Below are positions 1 to 5,832 of a DNA stretch of 20,971 nucleotides, piece by piece. Within the stretch, counting starts at the first letter, position 1, and each line of letters opens with the position of its first letter. The notes beneath the pieces were generated by a model, which was not told the origin of the DNA, searched no databases, and was given only the letters and a program-made list of their open reading frames with translations. Origin of the DNA: a virus; the IMG/VR virus record IMGVR_UViG_3300044641_003691, positions 1-20,971 of that record; one strand, written 5' to 3'. Made by a program: the position numbers and the translations under genes.

Positions 1-427
1 AGCCATTCTTTCGCGTGTAGGAGACATTCTCCTCAGTACCAAGAGTTTTGCGCTTAAGCTCCTCGGGAAGCGCATCGTAGATCGCGGACTGCTGCTGTCT
101 GATGGAAACGTCAGCATTTTGGGCGAAACACATTATAACCGCCCCATAGTTCTCAATCGCCGCCTTCACCACCGCATGGGCAGCCCAACTCGTTTTAGAC
201 GAACGATTACCACCACTTACAAGAATCTCGTTCTTCTTAGACAGTAGATCCTCCGCCTCACCCCAATTCACCAGCTTAAAGCCATACCGATAGGGATCAC
301 GCTCAGCGTTCTCAATAGCCTCATGGTAGAGCTCCCACAGTTGGACCAACTGCTTGGGGTCCATCCGCGCCATCTCCTCAATCGTAGGAGGCGTCAGTAT
401 TGGGTGCTGCTTCCAGACTAACGACAT
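1..427 (-). CDS. terL: Terminase large subunit (N-terminal part, runs off the left edge)
   Basis: This is the ATPase motor that packages DNA into the prohead together with the small terminase and portal. Only the first ~142 residues are in the window, and the nuclease half lies beyond the left edge. Reading leftwards from ATG at 427, an N-terminal helical region (about residues 15-60, with WELYHEAIENAERDPYRYGF) is followed by the Walker A-like P-loop LVSGGNRSSKTSWAA at about residues 69-83. The GGNRSSKT form is typical of phage large terminases. The start overlaps the end of the upstream small ORF by 10 bases. No clear Shine-Dalgarno precedes it, so translation may be coupled. The identification rests on the P-loop and on the small-terminase candidate just upstream. 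Confidence 0.88.
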   Translation of the reverse strand, partial: MSLVWKQHPILTPPTIEEMARMDPKQLVQLWELYHEAIENAERDPYRYGFKLVNWGEAEDLLSKKNEILVSGGNRSSKTSWAAHAVVKAAIENYGAVIMCFAQNADVSIRQQQSAIYDALPEELKRKTLGTEENVSYTRKNG

Positions 428-612
428 ACGGCTCTATGCTTTCCACTAATCATAAGCAAGCCACGGAAAAGACCAATGCTCAAAGCCCAATACCAGTAGA
501 GACTAACATAACGCTTTCCGGTAGAAACATTTGTCCATGAAGATTTTACATACATCTTCCCAAACATAATTCCAACTGAACTAGTAGGGTTTTTCTGGTA
601 TGTAATCTTCAT
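418..612 (-). CDS. Small hypothetical protein with one possible membrane segment
   Basis: This 64-residue ORF lies between the small terminase candidate and terL on the same strand and ends 10 bases inside terL. It starts with MKITYQKNP and carries an aromatic, hydrophobic stretch, YVSLYWYWALSIGLFRGLL (about residues 35-53), that could cross a membrane once. The C-terminus is basic. No family was recognised. Its position and tight overlap with terL favour a real, co-translated gene. The lack of a visible ribosome site and the existence of a second open frame over its start (581-754) leave doubt. Confidence 0.45.
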   Translation of the reverse strand: MKITYQKNPTSSVGIMFGKMYVKSSWTNVSTGKRYVSLYWYWALSIGLFRGLLMISGKHRAVCR

Positions 613-635
613 AAAGCGCGGGAAGGTACACCACC

Positions 636-1235
636 TTAACCCTCAACTCGGGACTCCACCACGCTATTGTCCCCTCCTTCGTCATCGTCGCCGTCCACTT
701 CAACTTCTGGTCCCACTCGCTCAACAGGGGTCGTGAGTACTGTAATGGTGTCATTTCGTAAAGCTGCCCTAGCCTCCTCAATAGCCTTCATGGCGTCAGC
801 AAGCGACGGCTTCCCCGTCCTATGCTCCACCACCACCTTCTGCTCCCCAAGAGCCTGCAAGCCCTTGTCCACACTAATGCCATAGCTTAGCGTTAAATCC
901 TTAAGCGGCGTCTTCATCAACGCCTCATCATCCTCCATCAACATCTCTGTCTTCTTTGCCACCAACGCCCTCATCCTCTCTGCCATCTCAAAGCCATCTA
1001 ACGCAAGCTCCTTGCGCCTCACCTCCAAAGCACGCTCATGCCGCGCCCTCAAAGCCGATAGTGCCACAAACCCTATACCCGTCTCTTCCATCACCTTCGC
1101 ATACGTCTCCCCATTAGCCAGCATATCCAAGGCTAACGCTGCCTCCTTAGGCTTACGCTTCTCTATGTAACGGTGGTTTAGGCTCGCTTGCGCATCGCCT
1201 ATGCTCTCCACAATTGCTTTGGACTTCCTCCCCAT
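636..1235 (-). CDS. terS: Probable terminase small subunit (HTH DNA-binding protein)
   Basis: Small terminases recognise phage DNA and load it onto the large subunit. This 199-residue protein lies two genes upstream of terL on the same strand, the usual place. A basic N-terminus (MGRKSKAIVESIG) is followed by a helix-turn-helix-like region at about residues 35-68 (ALALDMLANGETYAKVMEET then VALSALRARH). A long helical, charged middle follows, and a very acidic tail contains DGDDDEGGD. Length and architecture fit small terminases, but the family is so divergent that the call depends mostly on context. It is the first leftward gene after the large intergenic region, so its promoter should lie just upstream. 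The acidic tail overlaps another open frame (581-754). Confidence 0.65.
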   Translation of the reverse strand: MGRKSKAIVESIGDAQASLNHRYIEKRKPKEAALALDMLANGETYAKVMEETGIGFVALSALRARHERALEVRRKELALDGFEMAERMRALVAKKTEMLMEDDEALMKTPLKDLTLSYGISVDKGLQALGEQKVVVEHRTGKPSLADAMKAIEEARAALRNDTITVLTTPVERVGPEVEVDGDDDEGGDNSVVESRVEG

Positions 1236-1440
1236 GCAAACGTTCTACAGGTGGTGTTAGGTAGTGGTCAAGACCTATTTGCAAATTTTTTTAAGTGGTC
1301 GTTTAACCTATCAATATGCGACAGCGGAGCCGAACGTTGACCCCCTCCCCCCCTATGGTTGCTGCAAAGTAAGTGCTTGTCACTAGCAAAACAAGTGAGT
1401 TGCTTGTACATTGCAATGCAATTGCATGGCAATACTGTGT
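1236..1440. other. Left part of the divergent intergenic region
   Basis: No convincing gene is present. The stretch holds a 13-base pyrimidine run of almost only C at 1341-1353, a CTTGT/ACAAG inverted repeat (1376-1380 with 1391-1395), and a perfect 12-base palindrome ATGCAATTGCAT at 1416-1427. Several acttg/caagt words recur. Such features, between divergent early and late blocks, could belong to a replication origin, regulator sites or the start of the structured RNA described next. Confidence 0.5.
1242..1271 (-). promoter_or_regulatory. Possible leftward promoter for the terminase genes
   Basis: On the minus strand a TTGACC box (plus positions 1266-1271) is followed after 18 bases by TAGAAC (1242-1247). 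These are partial matches to bacterial -35 and -10 boxes. A transcript would begin close to the terS candidate start codon at 1235, leaving almost no leader. This is weak, motif-only evidence. Confidence 0.2.
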
Positions 1441-1552
1441 CCACCGCTTCCCATTGTTGGGTTTGTTGCTTGGGATGGTGGGGTAAAGGGTTCCATTGGG
1501 CACCGGGGGCTTCCACCAACCGGGCCGGGGTAGCTTGGCTAGTTGACTAAAT

Positions 1553-1613
1553 GGGTCAAGATACCCTGCGAATGGCACTGTGACAAAATGGCACTCGTCC
1601 CTGGGTCAAGGTA
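1553..1613. repeat. Nested short direct repeats
   Basis: GGGTCAAGATA (1553-1563) recurs as GGGTCAAGGTA (1603-1613), and between them AATGGCACT occurs twice (1571-1579 and 1587-1595). The GGTCAAG word also appears at 1266-1272. The paired arrangement could be protein-binding sites, origin iterons or parts of the RNA fold. Confidence 0.45.
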
Positions 1614-2164
1614 TGGTTGGCTAGGGGTGGCTCTTCCTTGTGGCCTCTGGAGGTGTTCCTTGCCCTTCCTTGTGGCTTAGATGAGGGGTTGCTGAGGGGG
1701 GATAATTCGGGTGGCGCGGTCTTGTCGATATTGCGTAGTTTATCCTTCGATACGCGAAAAATAGTGTGATGATAAGTGGCTTGTCTTGTGGCACTTGCAC
1801 TTCTGATTCACTTTTTTCTCGTCACTCGATATAGCCTCTGATTGAGTCTGAAACGTCGGGGGCAACTCCGGCAGCTCTTTCACAGTCTATCCCATCACCG
1901 GGGGATTATCCGGTGACGGTTGCAGGCGAGGGGGGATTCCCCTTCGCTTGTGCGAGCGACAAGGGGCAAAGTCCTACCTTACCAGCCACACGAACGGCGG
2001 TTCGGCGTTAGTCTACGGGCTAGCGTTAATGCTAAGGGATGGGGGCGAGCCTTCACGGCGACGGCTTTTGCAACCGATGGGACGTGTTCCCGACTTGCTT
2101 TTAGTGCAAGTTATTGGCTTGGCAAGCTAGTAACGGCAAGTGATTAGCACTCTTCGGCTTAGTA

Positions 2165-2201
2165 TCTGCACTAGTCGATCGTATGCATTAGCAGACTTTT
2201 T
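2165..2201 (+). terminator. Possible rho-independent terminator
   Basis: TCTGC (2165-2169) pairs with GCAGA (2191-2195). One C follows, then five T (2197-2201). The loop is long (21 bases) but can form extra pairs. It would end the candidate structured RNA before the early gene leader begins. The short stem makes this a tentative call. Confidence 0.3.
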
Positions 2202-2220
2202 CAAACCATTAACAATTAAC

Positions 2221-2351
2221 CCCGACAGGCTGTCCCCCGTTAAAAGGACGTAGTCGGGCTTCCCTTGCAAGTCAGTGGCCTCATCGCGGCGCAAGGGTTA
2301 AACGCCAATCAATGGCGGCCAATACTGATAAAACCAAAGAAAGACAAACAA
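2221..2351 (+). promoter_or_regulatory. Structured 5' leader of the first early gene
   Basis: Three hairpins are stacked between the terminator-like element and the ATG at 2352. CCCGAC/GTCGGG (2221-2226 with 2253-2258) encloses TGTCC/GGACG (2231-2235 with 2246-2250). CCCTTGC/GCAAGGG joins 2262-2268 with 2291-2297. CGCC/GGCG joins 2303-2306 with 2314-2317. The leader ends in AACCAAAGAAAGA (2332-2344), which recurs exactly at 5393-5405 before another gene that follows a structured leader. No Shine-Dalgarno is seen, so the A-rich box may serve ribosome entry. Confidence 0.4.
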
Positions 2352-2702
2352 ATGCAACTGGTACTTACTAATGACGCAATCGTTCAGCGCGTAAATCACG
2401 GCAACTCGTTTACTCGCGAGGAAATGCTGGCTTATCGTGATCAAATCAAAGCCGCTCGTGCGGAGAAGAAAACCAAGCTTGCTTCCTTGGAGGCTCCGCA
2501 AGTGTGCAATCTAATCACGGCTGTTTTGAACCGTGGCGGTTTTGTTGGAGACATGAAAATTGTTGAAAACAAGCGAACCCGTAGCACTTGGATCAAACTC
2601 AGCGAAACCAAAACGCTAACCTTGGCGGAACGCTATCGCGCCAACGCCGAAAAGTGGCTCAAGAAAGCGCAAGAGGCTGAAATGACCGTCAATGTTGCCT
2701 AA
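2352..2702 (+). CDS. Hypothetical early protein
   Basis: This is the first gene of the rightward block, 116 residues, starting MQLVLTNDAIVQRVNHG. I chose ATG 2352 over an in-frame TTG at 2265 because the TTG lies inside a 7-bp hairpin arm, and because the A-rich box before 2352 is shared with the gene at 5411. The protein is charged and probably mostly helical, with FTREEMLAYRDQIKAARAEKK near residues 20-40 and a Lys-rich C-terminal helix (LAERYRANAEKWLKKAQEAE). No family was recognised. Position directly behind the regulatory region suggests very early expression and possibly a host-takeover or regulatory role, which is inference. Confidence 0.75.
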   Translation: MQLVLTNDAIVQRVNHGNSFTREEMLAYRDQIKAARAEKKTKLASLEAPQVCNLITAVLNRGGFVGDMKIVENKRTRSTWIKLSETKTLTLAERYRANAEKWLKKAQEAEMTVNVA

Positions 2703-2704
2703 CT

Positions 2705-2914
2705 ATGATCGCCGACACTCCAGAGAAGATTGCAGCCTATCAACTGCTAACCCTCAAGGCTATGCTCAAGCTTGAATCCTTGGGCATGAAGCATTCTAGG
2801 GGATCAATTGCGCCAACTGTGCGCCAAGTAATTGGCAGCAAGACACGCGATAAGAAAGCCTTGTTTGCTGAGTATGTCAACTTCCTGAAAAGCGAAGGTC
2901 TCTTACAGCCATGA
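2705..2914 (+). CDS. Small conserved-type phage protein
   Basis: This 69-residue protein starts 2 bases after its neighbour's stop, and its own stop overlaps the next start as ATGA. The sequence AYQLLTLKAMLKLESLGMKHSRG (about residues 11-33) resembles a family of small phage and cyanobacterial proteins with an LKLE..G(M/L)..SRG signature, a basic turn and a helical C-terminus. The function of that family is not known to me. The tight spacing implies co-translation with the lytic transglycosylase gene that follows. Confidence 0.75.
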   Translation: MIADTPEKIAAYQLLTLKAMLKLESLGMKHSRGSIAPTVRQVIGSKTRDKKALFAEYVNFLKSEGLLQP

Positions 2915-3255
2915 ATCTTACTGCCCTATTCCTCGCTATTGTCGCCGTTGAATCTGGCGGCAATGTCAACGCAATCGGTGATAACGGGAAGGCCGTAGGC
3001 CCGGCGCAAATCTGGGAAATTACGGTGAGAGATGTCAACCGCATCGCCGGAACGCGCTACACGTCAAACGATAGGCGCGACCTAACCAAGTCTGCTGAAA
3101 TGTTCCGAATCTACACGGACCACTATGGCAAAAGGTACGGTTGGCCTGTGACAGACGAGATTAGGGCGAAGGTGTGGAACGGTGGACCTAATGGTCCCAA
3201 GAAGTCCGCAACATCAACTTATTGGCGGAAAGTCTCTGCCAAGCTCAAACGATAG
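2911..3255 (+). CDS. Lytic transglycosylase-like endolysin (SLT fold)
   Basis: This 114-residue protein resembles small phage lysozyme-fold transglycosylases, which cleave the MurNAc-GlcNAc bond of peptidoglycan. The presumed catalytic Glu14 lies in AIVAVESGGN. It is followed by the conserved-type AVGPAQIW (about residues 28-35), a helix with VRDVNRIAG, and VWNGGPNG (about residues 89-96), which matches the YNGGP motif of SLT domains. The hydrophobic start is the catalytic helix rather than a clear signal peptide, so export would need a holin or another route. It begins inside the stop of the preceding gene. Its place in the early block rather than among tail genes suggests a free endolysin, although a virion-associated role cannot be excluded. 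Confidence 0.8.
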   Translation: MNLTALFLAIVAVESGGNVNAIGDNGKAVGPAQIWEITVRDVNRIAGTRYTSNDRRDLTKSAEMFRIYTDHYGKRYGWPVTDEIRAKVWNGGPNGPKKSATSTYWRKVSAKLKR

Positions 3256-3264
3256 GATAAACCC

Positions 3265-3681
3265 ATGAACACAGATACACAGACACAGAACGCCGGGGGC
3301 AACGATGTTGTCGCCCGTATCATCAACGTGATTGCTACTGAAGTCCTCTTCCGTGTGGAGAGTCGCATCAATGAGCAACTCATCAGCCTAAGCAATCGAA
3401 TCACCAAGCTTGAGACTGAAATGGGCAAGAGTCCTAGTCTCGATCACTTAGATGACTTCGTGACGCTGGTTGAATATCGTGCGTTGCGTTCCACAGTCGA
3501 AGAAATCGACGGCAAGATTGAGGACATCGAGTACAAGGTTCGCGATCTTGAGGACGAAAAGGTTAGTTCGGACGATCTTGAAGACACCCTGCGCGATGCC
3601 GTAGAGATGGCACAGTCCCGTCAAGACGCTGAGTCCATCGTCCGCGAGGGTCTCAAGGCAATCATCGACGGAGAGATCTAA
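3265..3681 (+). CDS. Coiled-coil hypothetical protein
   Basis: This 138-residue acidic protein has a polar N-terminus (MNTDTQTQNAGGND). Heptad-like segments follow at about residues 27-52 (ESRINEQLISLSNRITKLE) and 73-100 (RSTVEEIDGKIEDIEYKV), and the C-terminus is acidic and helical. No catalytic motif was seen. It sits 9 bases after the endolysin gene and one base before the next gene, so it is in the same operon. An oligomeric scaffold or adaptor is a fair guess, with no direct evidence. Confidence 0.75.
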   Translation: MNTDTQTQNAGGNDVVARIINVIATEVLFRVESRINEQLISLSNRITKLETEMGKSPSLDHLDDFVTLVEYRALRSTVEEIDGKIEDIEYKVRDLEDEKVSSDDLEDTLRDAVEMAQSRQDAESIVREGLKAIIDGEI

Positions 3682-3682
3682 C

Positions 3683-3937
3683 ATGAGACACATACACGAA
3701 ATCGCTAGTGAGATTGAACAGAAGTGGACGCCCAAAGTTCATCCTTGGGCGCGGCCATATCTCGACGCTATGTCAACGCTCGAAAGCGTTAATGACAGGT
3801 ATGGATTCGATGATGCTAGCACCATCATCAACTATTTCCTCAGCAATGCCACAATGTGGCGCGGCGAGGATGCTCGTAGGCTCAAGAAAGAACTAAAAGA
3901 CATCATCAATGAAGCTCCTATCAGTCGGATCGGATAG
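3683..3937 (+). CDS. Conserved phage protein, function unknown
   Basis: This 84-residue protein carries the core WARPYLDAMSTLESVNDRYG followed by INYFLSNATMWRGEDARRLK (about residues 44-69). I recognise this pattern from many short phage proteins annotated only as hypothetical. The repeated aromatic and charged pattern suggests a compact helical fold. Its last 29 bases overlap the start of the GP88-family gene in another frame, so the two are probably translationally coupled. I know of no established function. Confidence 0.8.
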   Translation: MRHIHEIASEIEQKWTPKVHPWARPYLDAMSTLESVNDRYGFDDASTIINYFLSNATMWRGEDARRLKKELKDIINEAPISRIG

Positions 3938-4598
3938 CAAGACCACCAAGGGCGAGAAGTTTGGCTGGCGTACAGCCATTCTCTATCTCGCTCCTCACAA
4001 AGTTGCCCAACGTGGCAACGTTTGTTCGCACGCATCACTTGGCTGCATATTGTCCTGCCTATATAGCGCGGGACGTGGCGCATTCAGCAACGTGCAGCGT
4101 TCACGCATCAGCAAGACTCAATACTTCTTCGATGACCCAGCGGGTTTCCGCAAGCAACTCATCGAGGAGATCGAGGAGTTTGTGTCGCGTGCAAACCATG
4201 ATGGCATGGCTGCGTGTGTTCGTCTCAATGGCACGTCAGACATCCCGTGGGAAGGGTTGCAGATTATGCAACAGTTCCCCAAAGACATCATGTTCTACGA
4301 TTATACGAAGAACCATCACCGTGCATTGCGCTTTGCTCGCGGCGAACTTCCGCCCAACTACCACCTGACCTTCAGCCGATCAGAGTGCAATGAGATGGAG
4401 GCTCTCAAGGTATTGGAAGGTGGCGGCAATGTTGCAGCCGTGTTCTCCTGTCAACTGCCAGACAGTTGGCACGGCTACACCGTGATCAATGGCGACCTTT
4501 CAGACTTGCGATTTCTAGATCGTCGCGGCTGTGTCGTCGGCCTCAAAGCCAAGGGCGCAGCCAAGCGAGACACCTCAGGCTTTGTCGTCCAGTCCTAA
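3909..4598 (+). CDS. GP88-family protein with a possible metal or Fe-S cysteine cluster
   Basis: This 229-residue protein matches the phage gene product 88 family as I remember it. The start LLSVGSDSKTTKGEKFG leads to ILYLAPHK, then Cys39, Cys46 and Cys50 in NVCSHASLGCILSCLYSAGRG, then SRISKT and FFDDPAGF. Later come alternating strand-like motifs: VRLNGTSDIPWE (104-115), FYDYTK (129-134), YHLTFSRSE (151-159), NGDLSDLRFLD (194-204) and GLKAKG (211-216). The three clustered cysteines plus a beta/alpha repeat pattern recall Fe-S TIM-barrel enzymes, but the spacing (C-x6-C-x3-C) is not the classical radical-SAM one. The family function is unknown to me. The start overlaps the preceding gene by 29 bases. 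Confidence 0.8.
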   Translation: MKLLSVGSDSKTTKGEKFGWRTAILYLAPHKVAQRGNVCSHASLGCILSCLYSAGRGAFSNVQRSRISKTQYFFDDPAGFRKQLIEEIEEFVSRANHDGMAACVRLNGTSDIPWEGLQIMQQFPKDIMFYDYTKNHHRALRFARGELPPNYHLTFSRSECNEMEALKVLEGGGNVAAVFSCQLPDSWHGYTVINGDLSDLRFLDRRGCVVGLKAKGAAKRDTSGFVVQS

Positions 4599-4611
4599 CC
4601 CATAACCAACC

Positions 4612-4869
4612 ATGATCAAACCCACTATCCACCTTAACGGTACCAGCCCTGAGCGACTGTTTGAGGACTACCACAAAGCATCCCTTGCGGTTGACGCTGC
4701 GATTGATGCTCTGGCAAGCATCGAGTTCAATTCCCGCGATTACTACCCACAGGATAACAAGGCGTTTGAGCTAGCCCGTGCCCAACGGGTCGAGCAGTTC
4801 ATCAAGCTGCGGGATGTCCGTGACGAGCTACGCGACGTAGCCGAATACGTCAGTAAATTTAAAGCCTAA
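4612..4869 (+). CDS. Conserved phage protein, function unknown
   Basis: This 85-residue protein begins MIKPTIHLNGTSPERLFEDY and continues with a helical pair containing AVDAAIDALA, NSRDYYPQ and AFELARAQRVEQFIKLRDVRDEL. This layout (IHLNGTS start, then a DYYPQ turn between helices) is familiar from many unrelated tailed phages, where it is annotated only as hypothetical. It follows the GP88 gene by 13 bases. It is likely a small helical-bundle protein, and no function can be assigned. Confidence 0.8.
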   Translation: MIKPTIHLNGTSPERLFEDYHKASLAVDAAIDALASIEFNSRDYYPQDNKAFELARAQRVEQFIKLRDVRDELRDVAEYVSKFKA

Positions 4870-4900
4870 CAATTCGCGCAGCAATTAATTTGAGACAGTA

Positions 4901-5308
4901 ATGAGCTATTCATCAATCTCATCCTGCGTGCGCTTTGCGGAGCGCATGCACGAACGTGTTGAACAGATGGAACGAGAGGAGGCAAAGCTTCGGGCTTCAG
5001 CCGATAAGCGTATTCGTGCGCCCATCTTCACCAAAACCCGTCGAAGCTCAGGCTTTGGCAAGGGTATGGTGAGACGAGACAAATGGGAGCCGGGTATGCC
5101 GCGCATCACGCAAGAAGCGTGTGCTGTCGTACATGAATACGCACTAGCCCGTGCCGCAACCGAGGGCTACGTCGGACGCAAGAGCTACAGCGAACGCGCA
5201 GGAATTTCGACTGCGACCCTCAACCGTTGCGCGAATGAAATCATTTCGGGCGAGATTTATCTTGACCCTGTGGATGGAGTCTGGAAAGTGAAAAACGTTC
5301 AGAGCTAA
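4901..5308 (+). CDS. Hypothetical protein with a possible helix-turn-helix
   Basis: This is a 135-residue basic protein. Its N-terminal half is helical and charged (AERMHERVEQMEREEAKLRA). The C-terminal half contains SYSERAGISTATLNRCANEI (about residues 95-114), which has the spacing of a DNA-binding helix-turn-helix, followed by a short strand region ending in DGVWKVKNVQS. A transcription or replication accessory role is possible but unproven. The gene is followed by a structured stretch of about 100 bases, so it may sit at the end of a transcription segment. Confidence 0.7.
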   Translation: MSYSSISSCVRFAERMHERVEQMEREEAKLRASADKRIRAPIFTKTRRSSGFGKGMVRRDKWEPGMPRITQEACAVVHEYALARAATEGYVGRKSYSERAGISTATLNRCANEIISGEIYLDPVDGVWKVKNVQS

Positions 5309-5316
5309 CAGGGAAA

Positions 5317-5380
5317 GACCGCCGTCCTATCGGACAAGCACACGGGTGCAAGTGGTCCCTATGCAGGGACTTAGGTGGTT
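5317..5380 (+). promoter_or_regulatory. Cloverleaf-like structured leader RNA
   Basis: GACCGCC (5317-5323) can pair over 7 bp with GGTGGTT (5374-5380), two of the pairs being G-U on the plus strand. Inside it sit three hairpins: GTCC/GGAC (5324-5335), GCAC/GTGC (5338-5349) and GTCCC/GGGAC (5355-5370). Together they make a four-way junction. It is not a tRNA: the middle arm has a 4-bp stem and a 4-base loop, and there is no TTC in the right-hand loop. Part of the closing stem (GGTT, 5377-5380) could instead pair with AACC (5393-5396), next to the A-rich start box of the following gene. That would give a switch-like choice. Confidence 0.4.
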
Positions 5381-5410
5381 GTCCTGTTGCCTAACCAAAG
5401 AAAGAAAAAC

Positions 5411-5605
5411 ATGAGCCTAAATATCGAAGACGCCCGCTCGATTGTTTTCGAGCTTGCAGCAATGGCCCTCACCGATGGCCCAATCTCGGAGGAGTACTAC
5501 GAAGAGGTGATGCTTCGCCGCCGGGAGCTCCTCGAGTTCCTCGATCATCAGCATGAGTTGCTGCACGGTCGCCGCAATCCACTCCTTGACGATCCACACC
5601 CATGA
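5411..5605 (+). CDS. Small acidic hypothetical protein
   Basis: This 64-residue protein starts MSLNIEDARSIVFELAAMAL. ATG 5411 was chosen over an in-frame GTG at 5375 because the GTG lies within the closing stem of the leader fold, and because the box before 5411 (AACCAAAGAAAGA) also precedes the gene at 2352. The protein is helical and acidic (EEYYEEVMLRRRELLEFLDH). Its stop overlaps the next start, so it is coupled to the HTH gene downstream. No family was recognised. It may be controlled by the structured leader. Confidence 0.7.
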   Translation: MSLNIEDARSIVFELAAMALTDGPISEEYYEEVMLRRRELLEFLDHQHELLHGRRNPLLDDPHP

Positions 5606-5832
5606 TGACCGGACTCTGGATCAGCAGTCAACTGCTTGAAAAGGACATCAGCCATGCCGAGCGCATGGTGCTGGCGTTCGTCGCAGGTTTCCCTGACGGC
5701 TACTTCGGTAGCGACAAGTACATTGCAGACTGTCTGCACATGAACCAACGCACCGTCGAGCGCGTCATCTCCTCCCTGTACAAGTCTAATCTCCTTGTCC
5801 GCAGGGGTAATAAGCGTTTCTGCGTATCGTAA
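5602..5832 (+). CDS. Small winged helix-turn-helix protein
   Basis: This 76-residue protein is almost entirely one HTH domain. GLWISSQLLEKDISHAERMVLAFVAG is followed by the recognition part SDKYIADCLHMNQRTVERVI (about residues 37-56) and SSLYKSNLLVRR with a short wing. This resembles the HTH_36 and replication-initiator type winged helices that phages place ahead of replication genes. It starts at ATG overlapping the previous stop (ATGATGA). It probably binds DNA near the origin or regulates the following replication cluster. Which of these cannot be told from sequence. Confidence 0.75.
   Translation: MMTGLWISSQLLEKDISHAERMVLAFVAGFPDGYFGSDKYIADCLHMNQRTVERVISSLYKSNLLVRRGNKRFCVS

Larger units (their letters stand above)
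1441..2201 (+). ncRNA. Candidate large structured non-coding RNA
   Basis: A stretch of about 760 bases has no credible protein gene and many hairpins. Examples are CCACC/GGTGG enclosing TCCCA/TGGGA (1441-1481); TTGCGTA/TACGCGA (1731-1757); a 7-bp stem GTCGGGG/CTCCGGC capped by a GCAA tetraloop (1855-1872); TCACCGG/CCGGTGA (1895-1916); a 12-bp stem with a GATT loop (1923-1950); CGAAC/GTTCG (1991-2004); and ACTTGC/GCAAGT (2093-2111). Several stems contain G-T pairs that pair as G-U only if the plus strand is the RNA, which fixes the likely direction. A terminator-like hairpin with five T closes the region. Size and phage location recall the GOLLD and ROOL RNA classes, but no homology was tested. 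The 5' boundary is a guess. Confidence 0.35.

Noticed and set aside
1268-1578. Overlapping short ORFs on both strands
   Set aside because: Three frames are open over the same repeats and G/C runs, none has a ribosome site or a protein-like pattern, and they contradict each other.
1920-2147. 75-residue ORF on the plus strand in the intergenic region
   Set aside because: It lies across several RNA-type hairpins, has no ribosome site and an arbitrary Arg/Ala-rich composition. It looks like a chance frame in GC-rich structured sequence.
2265-2351. TTG start extending the first early gene by 29 residues
   Set aside because: The TTG lies inside the arm of a 7-bp hairpin and has no ribosome site. 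The ATG at 2352 follows a start box shared with the gene at 5411.
5317-5380. tRNA gene
   Set aside because: The four-armed fold has a 7-bp closing stem, but the middle arm has a 4-bp stem and a 4-base loop, so no anticodon loop is possible, and the T-loop consensus is missing.
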